Shown: piece after piece, positions 1 through 8,667 of the stretch
How positions within the stretch are numbered: position 1 is the stretch's first letter
Layout: the number at the start of each line of letters is the position of its first letter
Assembly: GCF_001544975.2 (NCBI RefSeq)
Contig: NZ_FCOG02000012.1
Coordinates: 62,001-126,000 of the forward strand
Direction of reading: 5' to 3'
Origin: Caballeronia arationis
GTDB lineage: Bacteria > Pseudomonadota > Gammaproteobacteria > Burkholderiales > Burkholderiaceae
DNA: 64,000 bases
The notes under the pieces: model-generated
Database searches by the model: none
Told to the model about the DNA's origin: nothing
Seen by the model: only the letters and a program-made list of their open reading frames with translations
Translations under genes and position numbers: made by a program

Positions 1-48
1 GGGCCAGGGCCATTTTTTCGGGCTCCAGATCAGCAGGAAGGCGGTCAT
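1..48 (-). CDS. N-terminus of a truncated gene at the window edge
   Basis: Reading the minus strand from an ATG at 48-46 gives MTAFLLIWSPKKWPWP and then runs off the window. The hydrophobic start followed by a W-P-K-K-W-P-W stretch resembles the opening of a family of HNH/restriction-type proteins that begin with a leucine-rich strand and Trp-rich turn, but sixteen residues cannot prove it. It diverges from the Bcr-type transporter. No strong ribosome binding site is visible. Function is not assigned. Confidence 0.4.
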   Translation of the reverse strand, partial: MTAFLLIWSPKKWPWP

Positions 49-218
49 GCGCGCGCGTCGTCGTGAAAGCGATCCCAAAAGCTTACCGGATCATGGGGAC
101 GGATGAGCGCAAGGCCTCGCGTACAATGGCCTTTCGCCGGCCGGCCCGCGTTGTGTCGAGTCCTCACTCTGGACCGGCAGCGCTGGCCCGCCGTTCCGCC
201 ACATTCCCGTCGATTCCC

Positions 219-1433
219 ATGTCCCACACCACGCGGCGCCGTCCCGATGCGCGTCTGATTCTGTTGCTCGGCGCGCTCGCCGCGTGCGGCCCGTTGTCGA
301 TCGACATGTATCTGCCGAGCCTGCCGTCGCTCGCGGCGGCCTTCGGGACCAGCGCGGCCGCCGCGCAAAGCACGCTGACGAGTTTCATGGCCGGCTTCTC
401 GGTCGGCATGCTGCTGTACGGGCCGCTGTCCGACGCATACGGCCGCCGGCCGGTCCTGCTCGGCGGCATCGCGCTCTATACGGTGGCGAGCATCGCGTGC
501 GTGGCGGCGTTCTCCATCGATGCGCTGATTTTCGTGCGCTTCCTGCAGGCGCTCGGCGCGGGCGCGGCGTCCGTGCTCGCACGCGCGATCGCCCGCGATG
601 CGCACGAGCCCACCGACGCCGCCCGCGTCCTCTCGATGCTTTCCATCGTCACGTCGATCGGGCCTCTGCTCGCGCCGCTGATCGGCGGGCAGTTGCTGCT
701 GATCGGCGGCTGGCGCGTCGTGTTCGTAGCGCTGACGCTGTTCGGCGCGGTGTGCGCTGTGACCGCGTTCCTGCGCGTGCCGGAAACCTGGCCGCGCGAG
801 AAGCGGGCGAGCTCGGCGGTCGGGCGCTCGTTCGCTGCCTACGGGCACCTGCTCGCCGATCCCGTCACGTGGGGCCACATGCTGTGCGGGGGAATGGCGT
901 TCGCGTCGATGTTCGCTTACATCACCGCGACGCCTTTCGTCTATATCGACTACTTCCACGTCAAGCCGCAGCACTACGGACTGCTGTTCGGGCTGAACAT
1001 CATCGGGATCATCGCGGGCAACGTGCTCAATACGCGGCTCGTCGGCCGGCTCGGCTCGCTGAAGATGATTTCCGCCGCGGCGTTCGTCAGCGTGGTCGCG
1101 GCGCTCGCGGTCGCGCTCGTGTGCCTGACGGGGTGGGGCGGACTGTGGTCGATCGTCGTGTGTCTTTTCTTCGTCGTCGGCGTGGTGGGTCTTCTGTCGG
1201 CGAACTGCACCACCGATCTCATGCACCGCTACCCCCGCAACGCGGGCGCGGCGGCGGCGCTCTTCGGCGCCGTGCAGCTCGCGCTCGGCGCGCTCGCTAG
1301 TCTCGCGGTCGGGCTCTTTCACGACGGCACGCCGAACGGCATGGGCATCGTGATCGGTGTTTCCGGCCTGCTGACTTTCGTGGGACGCACGCTCGTGCTG
1401 CGCTGGCACGAGAAGCCGACGCGGACGATCTGA
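219..1433 (+). CDS. Bcr/CflA-family multidrug efflux MFS transporter
   Basis: Inner-membrane proton-driven drug exporter of the 12-helix DHA1/Bcr-CflA family, 404 residues, the usual length. The first helix carries the family pattern LSIDMYLPSLPSLAAAF (about residues 24-40), and the loop between helices 2 and 3 has GPLSDAYGRRPVLL, the MFS motif A. I chose the ATG at 219 because the family's N-terminus begins just before helix 1; the frame stays open to 63 but that extension is Arg/Pro-rich and unlike the family. It appears to be a single gene, convergent with the peptidase at 1443 and only 9 bases from its stop codon. The substrate cannot be told from sequence. Confidence 0.88.
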   Translation: MSHTTRRRPDARLILLLGALAACGPLSIDMYLPSLPSLAAAFGTSAAAAQSTLTSFMAGFSVGMLLYGPLSDAYGRRPVLLGGIALYTVASIACVAAFSIDALIFVRFLQALGAGAASVLARAIARDAHEPTDAARVLSMLSIVTSIGPLLAPLIGGQLLLIGGWRVVFVALTLFGAVCAVTAFLRVPETWPREKRASSAVGRSFAAYGHLLADPVTWGHMLCGGMAFASMFAYITATPFVYIDYFHVKPQHYGLLFGLNIIGIIAGNVLNTRLVGRLGSLKMISAAAFVSVVAALAVALVCLTGWGGLWSIVVCLFFVVGVVGLLSANCTTDLMHRYPRNAGAAAALFGAVQLALGALASLAVGLFHDGTPNGMGIVIGVSGLLTFVGRTLVLRWHEKPTRTI

Positions 1434-1442
1434 CGGCAGCCG

Positions 1443-3557
1443 TCAGGCCGCCGCGCCTCCGATCGTCGCTTTCAGGAAAGTGAAAGCGGTTGCCTCGACA
1501 CGCGCGACTGCTTCCGGCTCGACGCCCGCTCCGTGACCGCCGTCGCGGTTCTCCAGATACCACACGCGCTCATGGCCCTGCGTCTGCATCCGCGCCGTCA
1601 TCTTGCGGGCGTGGCCGGGATGCACGCGGTCGTCCGTCGTCGATGACGTCAGCAGCACGGGCGGATAGTGCGCCTCCGGCTTTACGTTCTGATACGGCGA
1701 ATACGTCAACAGGAAGCGTAGATCGGCGGCTTCGTCGGGATCGCCGTATTCGTCGATCCACGACGCCCCCTGCAACAGCAGATGAAAGCGCGACATGTCG
1801 AGGAGCGGCACCTCGGAGAGCACCGCGCCGAACAGCTCGGGCCGCTGAATCATGGCGACACCCGTCAGCAGGCCGCCGTTGCTGCCCCCGCGGATCGCAA
1901 GTTGCTTTGCCGTCGTCACGCCCGAATCGATCAGCGCGACGGCTACCGCGATGAAATCGTCGAAGGAGACCTGGCGCTTTTCGCGCTGCGCGGCCTGATG
2001 CCAGAGCGGCCCGAACTCGCCGCCGCCGCGGATGTTGGCGATCGCGAGCACGCCGCCTTCTTCGAGCCAGGCCATGCCGGTCGTCGCATCGTAGTGCGGA
2101 TCGAGTGCGACCTCGAAGCCGCCGTAGCCATAGAGCAGGCACGGCGCCGCTTCACCCGCGAGCTTGGCCTCGCGGCCGATCAGCCAGTACGGAATCTCGA
2201 CGCCGTCGGGCGCGACGGCGTGACGGCGCACGGCGGTGAGCCCGGTCGCGTCGAATTGAGCGGGAAGCCGTGCGAGCAGCGTCCACGGTTCGTCGATTGC
2301 GAGATCGGTGTAGAACAGCGACGGCGGCGTGAGAAAGTGCTCGACGTGGATGAGCACGGTGTCGTCGCGTTCGGAATCGATCGAATCGACATACGACTGG
2401 CTCGCGTCCGGCACCGCGAAATCGCGCTTCTGCCAGGGCGCGGCGTGATCCGCGGGCGGCTGCCACAGCGTGACGCGCGGCGCGCCATCGTCCATCTGCG
2501 ACGCGATGAGCCAGTGCTTCGTGAAGTCGATGTCGGCGAGGACGCTGCGTCCCGACGGCTCGAACAGCACCTGAAAAACGCGCGCGCCCGCGAGAAACGC
2601 ATCGCGCCGGATCACCAGCAGCGACCCGCTCGCATAGCGCGCGCCGTCGACGCGCCAGTCTTCGCGCGGCGTGACGAAGAACCAGCCGTTCCAGTGTTCG
2701 ATTTCCGCGTCGAGCGGCACGTCGTACTGACGCCATTCGTTCGCCGTTTCGTCAAACCAGAAATGCATCGTCTCGTAGAACGTGACCGCGCGCGACGCGA
2801 GATGCAGCTTTTCCAGCGGATCGTAGTCCGCGCCCGCCGACACATCGCGACGCTTGCCTTCGAACACCACGGGCGCCTCGGCGAGCGGCGTGCCGCGCGA
2901 CCAGCGGCGCGCCTCGCGCGGAAAGCCGGAAGTCGTGAGCGCGGGCTTCTTGCTGTGCGCGCTGTTGTCCCAGCCGACGTACACGGAGTCGCGGTCGATC
3001 CACGAGATGCCGTGCTTGCCCACGTCCGGCAACTCGAACCCGCCTTCGACGAACGCCCGCGATTCGACATCGAACTCGCGCACGATGCACGCATCCGAGC
3101 CGCCGGGCGACAGGCTCACGAGCGCGCGATCCCAGGTGGGATACACCATGTCGAAGTCGTGGAGGGCCCAGCGGGTGTCGTTGTCGGCGAAGTTGTTCAG
3201 GTCGAGCGCATCGACGTCGAGCACCGTCTGCCAGTCCGGCTTGCCCGCGAGCCACGCGCTCCACGGCGTGCGGCGCACGATGCCGAGCGGATGCTCGTCG
3301 TCCTGCCAGGTGTTGTAGCCCCAGTCGCCGTAGCGCGAGCACGCGACGATGCGGTCCTTCGACGTGTATGCCTTCGCGAGCCGCTCGGTCAGCGCGTCGG
3401 CGTCGGACGTGCTGCCGAACGCTTTCGTCGTGCGCGTGTTCTGCGCACCGACCCAGGCGTCGACTTGCGGACTATCGAGCGCTTCGAGCGCGATGAAAGG
3501 ATCGGCGTCGTTGGACGGTTCAAAGGCAAGTTCGGGATGCGAGGACAAAAAACTCAT
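1443..3557 (-). CDS. Prolyl oligopeptidase family serine peptidase (S9)
   Basis: A 704-residue S9-type peptidase: an N-terminal beta-propeller that screens substrates and a C-terminal alpha/beta-hydrolase domain. The nucleophile elbow GGSNGGLL lies around residue 550, with the catalytic Asp in STTDDRVHP and the His in DGGHG near the C-terminus, so the Ser-Asp-His triad is complete. It hydrolyses short peptides after proline or basic residues, probably in the cytoplasm, since no signal peptide is seen. The start is set at ATG 3557 (MSFLSSHPELAF); a GTG at 3587 would add ten residues. AAGG lies about 12 bases upstream of the ATG. It is transcribed alone, away from the ABC cluster terminator at 3658. 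Confidence 0.88.
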   Translation of the reverse strand: MSFLSSHPELAFEPSNDADPFIALEALDSPQVDAWVGAQNTRTTKAFGSTSDADALTERLAKAYTSKDRIVACSRYGDWGYNTWQDDEHPLGIVRRTPWSAWLAGKPDWQTVLDVDALDLNNFADNDTRWALHDFDMVYPTWDRALVSLSPGGSDACIVREFDVESRAFVEGGFELPDVGKHGISWIDRDSVYVGWDNSAHSKKPALTTSGFPREARRWSRGTPLAEAPVVFEGKRRDVSAGADYDPLEKLHLASRAVTFYETMHFWFDETANEWRQYDVPLDAEIEHWNGWFFVTPREDWRVDGARYASGSLLVIRRDAFLAGARVFQVLFEPSGRSVLADIDFTKHWLIASQMDDGAPRVTLWQPPADHAAPWQKRDFAVPDASQSYVDSIDSERDDTVLIHVEHFLTPPSLFYTDLAIDEPWTLLARLPAQFDATGLTAVRRHAVAPDGVEIPYWLIGREAKLAGEAAPCLLYGYGGFEVALDPHYDATTGMAWLEEGGVLAIANIRGGGEFGPLWHQAAQREKRQVSFDDFIAVAVALIDSGVTTAKQLAIRGGSNGGLLTGVAMIQRPELFGAVLSEVPLLDMSRFHLLLQGASWIDEYGDPDEAADLRFLLTYSPYQNVKPEAHYPPVLLTSSTTDDRVHPGHARKMTARMQTQGHERVWYLENRDGGHGAGVEPEAVARVEATAFTFLKATIGGAAA

Positions 3558-3657
3558 TGCGATGGAGAGCCTTGTGAAGCGCCGCACGGGTTTGGGGCGG
3601 CAATTCGTCGATTATGCCCGGTGTGGTTGCGGCATCTCCACGAAGAGCGTGGGCATG

Positions 3658-3683
3658 AAAAAAAGCCGCGCGATGCGCGGCTT
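3658..3683 (-). terminator. Rho-independent terminator of the sugar ABC operon
   Basis: On the minus strand a 9-bp perfect stem (AAGCCGCGC / GCGCGGCTT, 3-base loop) is followed by a run of T, 26 bases after the stop of the ATPase gene at 3709. Confidence 0.85.
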
Positions 3684-3708
3684 CCTTTACAGCGGTTTGA
3701 AGCGACCC

Positions 3709-4827
3709 TCAGGCCAGCCGCTCCTCCGTCTTCGGATCGAACAACACCGCCTTCGACACATCGAACAGCAGTGTCATGTTCGTGAGCGGCTGCGGGTTCG
3801 ACGCCGGGTGCACGCGGCTCACGATGCGCTTGCCGTTCACCTGCGCGAACACGAGCGTGTCCGGTCCGGTCGGCTCGATCACGTCGACGCGCACTTCCAC
3901 CGGCTGCAGGCGGGCGTCGTCGACATCGTGCGCACTGCGCGCATCCGTGATGCGCTCCGGACGCAGCCCGAGCACGACTTCCTGCCCGACCTTGCCGCGC
4001 AGCTTCGCCGGGTCGAACGGCAGGTTCAGCACCTTTCGGCCAATACCCGTATCGAGTTCGAGACCGACGCCGCCGCCCGCTTCCACGAGCTTGCCCGCGA
4101 CGAAGTTCATCGGCGGCGCGCCGATGAAGCCCGCGACGAACAGGTTCGACGGCGAATCGTAGATTTCCTGCGGCGCGCCGAACTGCTGCACGACGCCGTC
4201 CTTCATCACCGCGATGCGGTCGCCGAGCGTCATCGCTTCGATCTGGTCGTGCGTCACGTAGACAATGGTCGTGCCGAGGCGCTGGTGCAGCAGCTTGATC
4301 TCCGAACGCATTTCGATGCGCAGCTTGGCGTCGAGGTTCGAGAGCGGTTCGTCGAACAGGAACATCACGGGATCGCGCGCGAGCGCGCGGCCCATCGCGA
4401 CGCGCTGGCGCTGGCCGCCCGAAAGCTGTCCCGGCTTGCGGTCGAGCAGATGCTGGATCTGCAGCGTGTCCGACACGCGGTCGACGATCTTCTTCTGCTC
4501 GTCCTTCGGCACCTTCCGGATGTTGAGGCCGAACGAGATGTTCTCGCGCACGCTCATGGAAGGGTAGAGCGCGTAGGACTGGAACACCATCGCGATGTCG
4601 CGGTCCTTCGGCGAGAGGTTGTTCACCGTCTGGCCGCCGATCATGATGTCGCCCTTCGTGACCGTCTCGAGCCCGGCGATCATGTTGAGAAGCGTGGACT
4701 TGCCGCAGCCCGAGCCGCCGACGAGGATCAGGAACTGACCGTCCTCGATGTCGATGTTGACGCCCTTGAGAACCGGCACCCCGTTCGGGTAGGTCTTGTA
4801 CACGTCACGGATGGAAAGGCTTGCCAT
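3709..4827 (-). CDS. Sugar ABC transporter ATP-binding subunit (UgpC/MsmK type)
   Basis: The 372-residue ATPase energises the sugar importer encoded upstream. Walker A GGSGCGKST (about 37-45), the Q-loop FQSYALYP, the signature LSGGQRQR and Walker B VMFLFDEP are intact. The C-terminal 130 residues form the MalK-like regulatory OB-fold (LGLRPERI and following), as in UgpC, MsmK and the Pseudomonas GtsD/MalK glucose ATPase. It is the last gene of an operon of binding protein, permease, permease and ATPase, and ends at the terminator at 3658. Proximity to zwf-pgl-glk supports glucose or a related hexose as substrate; this part is inference. Confidence 0.9.
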   Translation of the reverse strand: MASLSIRDVYKTYPNGVPVLKGVNIDIEDGQFLILVGGSGCGKSTLLNMIAGLETVTKGDIMIGGQTVNNLSPKDRDIAMVFQSYALYPSMSVRENISFGLNIRKVPKDEQKKIVDRVSDTLQIQHLLDRKPGQLSGGQRQRVAMGRALARDPVMFLFDEPLSNLDAKLRIEMRSEIKLLHQRLGTTIVYVTHDQIEAMTLGDRIAVMKDGVVQQFGAPQEIYDSPSNLFVAGFIGAPPMNFVAGKLVEAGGGVGLELDTGIGRKVLNLPFDPAKLRGKVGQEVVLGLRPERITDARSAHDVDDARLQPVEVRVDVIEPTGPDTLVFAQVNGKRIVSRVHPASNPQPLTNMTLLFDVSKAVLFDPKTEERLA

Positions 4828-4906
4828 TGTGAATCCTCTGTTGTCTCTTGCTGCTCGTTTGTCTTTGCCACGGGCGCGCCATGAAAGGCGCCGCCCGCCT
4901 GAATAA

Positions 4907-5764
4907 TCAGCCCTTCACCGCGCCCGCCGTCAGGCCGCGCACGAAATAGCGGCCGGCGATCATGTAGACGAGCAGGGTGGGAAGCGCCGCGATGATCGCG
5001 CCCGCCATGTCGACGTTGTATTCCTTCACGCCCGTCGACGTATTCACGAGGTTGTTCAGGGCGACGGTGATCGGCATCGAATCGACGCCGGAGAACACGA
5101 TCCCGAACAGGAAGTCGTTCCAGATCTGCGTGAACTGCCAGATCAGGCAGACCATGAAGATCGGCAGCGAAACGGGCATCAGGATCTTCGTGAAGATCGT
5201 GAAGAAACCCGCGCCGTCGATGCGCGCCGCCTTCACGAGCTCGGCCGGGATGCTCACGTAGAAGTTGCGGAAGAACATGGTCGTGAACGCGATGCCGTAC
5301 ACGACGTGCACGAGCACGAGGCCCGGCACCGTGTTCGACAGGCCGAGGATGCCCTGCAGGCGCGCCATCGGCAGCAAAATGGCCTGGAACGGAATGAAGC
5401 AGCCGACCAGCAGCATCGTGAAGAGCGCGTCCGCGCCGCGAAAGCGCCAGTGCGTGAGCACGTAGCCGTTGAAGGCCCCGATGATCGACGAGAGCAGCAC
5501 GGCCGGGATCACCATCTTCACCGAGTTCATGAAGAACGGCTGCATGCCGTCGCAACGCACGCCGGTGCACGCTTCCTGCCACGCCTTCACCCACGGCGCG
5601 AAGGTCCAGTGCGTGGGCGGCGTGAGCAGGTTGCCGGTGCGCAACTGGTCGAGGTCCTTGAACGACGTCGACACCATCACGTAGATCGGGAACAGGAAGT
5701 AGAGCGCGAACAGGATCAGCGCCGCATAAATGACGGCGCGGCTTATCGTCATATTAGGCTGCAT
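4907..5764 (-). CDS. Sugar ABC transporter permease (MalG type)
   Basis: Inner-membrane permease of 285 residues with about six helices. The EAA loop that docks on the ATPase is visible as EL(V)KAARIDGAGFFTIFTKILMP around residues 180-200. The start at 5764 overlaps the end of the partner permease by 11 bases, which points to translational coupling; GAGGAG sits 8 bases upstream inside that gene. It pairs with the MalF-type subunit at 5754 to form the transmembrane channel of the sugar importer. A second in-frame ATG four codons downstream is possible. Confidence 0.9.
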   Translation of the reverse strand: MQPNMTISRAVIYAALILFALYFLFPIYVMVSTSFKDLDQLRTGNLLTPPTHWTFAPWVKAWQEACTGVRCDGMQPFFMNSVKMVIPAVLLSSIIGAFNGYVLTHWRFRGADALFTMLLVGCFIPFQAILLPMARLQGILGLSNTVPGLVLVHVVYGIAFTTMFFRNFYVSIPAELVKAARIDGAGFFTIFTKILMPVSLPIFMVCLIWQFTQIWNDFLFGIVFSGVDSMPITVALNNLVNTSTGVKEYNVDMAGAIIAALPTLLVYMIAGRYFVRGLTAGAVKG

Positions 5765-6698
5765 TGCGGGTGCTCCTCGATTCGAGATACATCAGCGGCA
5801 CGAGCACCGCGACGACCGTGGCGAGCATCATCATCGACGACGCGGCGCCGACACCCAGTTGCCCGCGGTTGAACGAAAACGTGTACATGAACATCGCCGG
5901 CAGCGAGGAAGACGTGCCCGGACCGCCCGCCGTCAGCGCGACGACGAGGTCGAAGGTCTTGATCGTGATGTGGCAGAGAATCAGGAGCACGGAGAAGAAC
6001 ACCGGCCGCATGCTCGGAATCACGATCTTGCGGTAGATGGTCGGCAGGCCCGCGCCGTCCATCTGCGCGGCCTTGAAGATTTCCGCGTCCACGCCGCGCA
6101 GGCCGGCGAGGAAGAGCGCCATCACGAAGCCGGTCGACTGCCACACCGCCGCGATCACGACGCAGAAAATCGCCTTGTCGGGATTGCCGAGCCAGTCGAA
6201 CGAGAAGCTCGTCCAGCCCCAGTCGTGCAGCACTTTCTCGAGACCGAGGCCCGGGTTCAGAATCCATTGCCAGGCGGTGCCGGTCACGATGAACGAAAGC
6301 GCCATCGGATACAGGAAGAGGGCGCGCAATGCGCCTTCGTTGCGGATCTTCTGGTCGAGCAGGATGGCGAGGAAGAGGCCAAGCCCGACGCAGATCGCGA
6401 TGAACGGAACGCCGAACCAGCCGAGGTTCGCGGCGGAAGTCCACCAGACGTCGTTGGCGAACAGCTGGCGATAGCGGTCGAGGCCCGAAAATTCGTAGCG
6501 CGGCATCAGTCGCGAATTGGTGAGCGACAGATAACCGGTGATCAGGATGAAGCCGTACACGAAGACGAGCGCGATCAACACGCTCGGAGCGAGCACGAGC
6601 TTCGGAATCCATTTATCGGCAAGCGCCGCCGACGCGGACGCGCGGCGGGGCGGATTTTGCGGATTCTTGTCCGCGGTACCGCTGAGGGAGGCAGCCAC
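5754..6698 (-). CDS. Sugar ABC transporter permease (MalF type)
   Basis: Partner permease of 314 residues. After a polar 28-residue N-terminus come about six transmembrane helices. The ATPase-contact loop reads EIFKAAQMDGAGLPTIYRKI, a standard EAA motif. The start is a GTG at 6698 with AGGAG seven bases upstream; the next Met lies deep in the protein. It sits between the binding-protein gene (170 bases upstream, separated by a strong stem-loop) and the MalG-type permease (11-base overlap). Together with the subunits at 4907, 3709 and 6869 it makes a complete type I sugar importer. Confidence 0.9.
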   Translation of the reverse strand: MAASLSGTADKNPQNPPRRASASAALADKWIPKLVLAPSVLIALVFVYGFILITGYLSLTNSRLMPRYEFSGLDRYRQLFANDVWWTSAANLGWFGVPFIAICVGLGLFLAILLDQKIRNEGALRALFLYPMALSFIVTGTAWQWILNPGLGLEKVLHDWGWTSFSFDWLGNPDKAIFCVVIAAVWQSTGFVMALFLAGLRGVDAEIFKAAQMDGAGLPTIYRKIVIPSMRPVFFSVLLILCHITIKTFDLVVALTAGGPGTSSSLPAMFMYTFSFNRGQLGVGAASSMMMLATVVAVLVPLMYLESRSTRNAA

Positions 6699-6806
6699 AA
6701 CTCGACTCCTGAAAAACGGGCCGGCGTTTTTGCCGCGAGCGCGGCCAAGCGGCGCTACGCGGTGTCACGCCAGCACATGATGCGACGATTTTGTTGCTAC
6801 TTTCAA

Positions 6807-6843
6807 AGCGGGCGCCTACGGTGCAAACCGCACAGCGCCCGCT
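6807..6843 (-). terminator. Stem-loop between binding-protein and permease genes
   Basis: A 9-bp perfect outer stem (AGCGGGCGC / GCGCCCGCT) with an inner CGGT-GCAA-ACCG hairpin lies 25 bases after the binding-protein stop. No long T run follows on the minus strand, so it more likely stabilises or partially terminates the mRNA, giving more binding protein than permease. That role is inferred from similar arrangements in other sugar operons. Confidence 0.5.
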
Positions 6844-6868
6844 CTGCCTTACGTCAAGGCTTACGCGA

Positions 6869-8119
6869 TTACTTCGTCTTCGCTGCGGTCGAGAGCGCCT
6901 GCACCGCGCTCTTCGAATCCTGCGTCGAGTTCATGAACTTCGTCACGACGTCCGTGATCGCGCCCGCCGTTGCGTCGCCCTGAGCCATGCCGTGAGCCAG
7001 CGACGGCACATAGCCGCCCGACTTGAGCGACGTCTGCTCGTCCGAGTAGGCCTTCTTCGCGCAGTCGTCGAACTTGTCCATGTTCACGCCGAGACGCACC
7101 GGAATCGAACCCTTGTTCAGGCTGAACTGCTCCTGGAACTCCGGCGTCATGATGGTCTTCGCAAGCGCGAGCTGGCCCGGCGTCGCCGTCTTCTGGCCCT
7201 TCTGCTGGAAGAACACGAACGAGTCGACGTTGAACGTGAAGGCCTTTTCCGTGCCCGGAACGGCCGCGCACACGTAGTCACTGCCCGCCTTCTTGTTCGC
7301 GCCGGCGAATTCGCCCTTCGCCCAGTCGCCCATGAACTGCATGCCGGCCTTGCCGTTGATGACCATCGCGGTGGCGAGGTTCCAGTCGCGGCCGGTGCGG
7401 CCGTTATCGAAGTACGACTGGATCTTGCGGACCGTGTCGAACACCTGGACCATCTTGTCGGAGGTCAGCGTCTTCTGGTCGAGATCGACGATCGCCTTCT
7501 TGTAGAAGTCCGCGCCCTGCGACAGCACGACGTCTTCCCATAGCGTCAGGTCCTGCCACGGCTGGCCGCCCGCGGCCACCGCGACGATGCCCGCGGCCTT
7601 CATCTTGTCGGCGACCTGGAAGAACTCGGCCCAGGTGGTCGGTACCTTGCCGCCGGCCTTGTCGAGCGCGGCCTTGTTGATGTAGAGCCAGTTCACGCGG
7701 TGCACCGAGAAGGGCGCGGCGACGTAATGGCCGTCGGCGTGAACGATCTTGTCGATTTCGGGCGGCAGGTTCTTCTTCCAGTCGCCGGCGACCGAGTCGA
7801 TCGGCACGAGCACGCCCTGTTCGGCCCATTCCTGGATCAGCGGGCCCTTGATCTGGGCCGCGCTCGGCGCGTTGCCCGAGATCACCTGCGTCTTCAGCGC
7901 GGTCATCGCGGCGGCGCCCGCACCGCCTGCGACGGCGAAGTCCTTCCACGTGTAGCCCTGCTTGGTCATGTCGTCCTTGAGCACGCCAATCGCCTTCGAT
8001 TCACCGCCGGACGTCCACCAGTGCAGCACCGATACGGCTTCGGCCGCCTGCACCGACGCCGACGCGCCACACAAGAGACCAGCGGCGCAAAGCGCGCCCA
8101 TGAGCTTACGGACTTTCAT
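6869..8119 (-). CDS. Sugar ABC transporter periplasmic binding protein
   Basis: The 416-residue extracellular solute-binding protein (family 1) has a clear Sec signal peptide (MKVRKLMGALCAAGLLCGASASVQA, cleavage around residue 25), so it acts in the periplasm. The mature part opens with VSVLHWWTSGGESKAIG, the pattern of glucose/mannose binding proteins such as Pseudomonas GtsA and Thermus GBP. First gene of the sugar ABC operon, with GGAGGAG just before the ATG. It is divergent from zwf across a 548-base region. Substrate glucose is inferred from similarity of the N-terminus and from the neighbouring glucose-oxidation genes. Confidence 0.88.
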   Translation of the reverse strand: MKVRKLMGALCAAGLLCGASASVQAAEAVSVLHWWTSGGESKAIGVLKDDMTKQGYTWKDFAVAGGAGAAAMTALKTQVISGNAPSAAQIKGPLIQEWAEQGVLVPIDSVAGDWKKNLPPEIDKIVHADGHYVAAPFSVHRVNWLYINKAALDKAGGKVPTTWAEFFQVADKMKAAGIVAVAAGGQPWQDLTLWEDVVLSQGADFYKKAIVDLDQKTLTSDKMVQVFDTVRKIQSYFDNGRTGRDWNLATAMVINGKAGMQFMGDWAKGEFAGANKKAGSDYVCAAVPGTEKAFTFNVDSFVFFQQKGQKTATPGQLALAKTIMTPEFQEQFSLNKGSIPVRLGVNMDKFDDCAKKAYSDEQTSLKSGGYVPSLAHGMAQGDATAGAITDVVTKFMNSTQDSKSAVQALSTAAKTK

Positions 8120-8430
8120 TGTTTATCTCCTCCGAAACACCTGAACAAAAAACGATTGGCCCCTGATTCAGCAGGAAGCGATGGTGGGAAAAACGGGTGA
8201 TACACGGGTGGCCGGGGTCCGGCGGTGTCGGCGGGAAAGAGTGCAACGTGAGACGGCGCCATGCGCGCGACGCACGTGCGTAGCCGGCAGACCGGGACGC
8301 GGCCGAACGGCTCTCAAGAGATGAGTAGTCTGAATCGCAACGGTTGTCTCCTCTTTTGATTCTGCTTGAGCCCCGGGCCGCCGATGAACGCACGGCGCTC
8401 TGACGGCGCGAAGGCTAGAGGCTGCCGGAA

Positions 8431-8460
8431 GCTTTTTGCGCACCACGGCGCGCAAAAAGC
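8431..8460. repeat. 11-bp perfect inverted repeat between the ABC operon and zwf
   Basis: GCTTTTTGCGC (8431-8441) and GCGCAAAAAGC (8450-8460) are exact inverted copies separated by 8 bases. It lies about 310 bases upstream of the binding-protein start and 210 upstream of zwf. It could be an operator, or a leader hairpin if either transcript begins beyond it. No T run follows directly, so it is not a classical terminator. Confidence 0.55.
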
Positions 8461-8570
8461 GCCTGTCCGCACGGTCCGCTAACATGCGAAACGCCGGCCC
8501 GGCGCCGACCTCGGGAAAACGCTCATCTTCTGATTGACATAAGCTTTTTATTCCGGGATGACATTACCTC

Positions 8571-8598
8571 TTGATTTGGATTGTAGTTAAACTACAAT
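8571..8598 (+). promoter_or_regulatory. zwf promoter overlapped by a HexR-type operator
   Basis: A sigma-70 type promoter is visible: -35 TTGATT (8571-8576), 16-base spacer, -10 TACAAT (8593-8598). The palindrome ATTGTAGTTAAACTACAAT (8580-8598) covers the -10 box. Its core TGTAGTTAAACTACA (8582-8596) fits the HexR consensus described for gammaproteobacteria, TGTARTWWWAYTACA, at all 15 positions. HexR is encoded downstream as the C-terminal half of the glucokinase fusion, so negative autoregulation relieved by the Entner-Doudoroff intermediate KDPG is the likely logic. Confidence 0.75.
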
Positions 8599-8667
8599 TC
8601 AGTGTCAAAAATATTTTTATCGGACTACGGTCCCGAACAGGGTCCCTGAGTGGGACGACGGAGACAC

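Noticed and set aside
45..1409. Long open frame opposite the Bcr-type transporter
   Set aside because: Arg/His/Asp-rich translation without domains; a shadow of the plus-strand gene in G+C-rich DNA. The same holds for many other long antisense frames, for example opposite parC, otsA and quiC.
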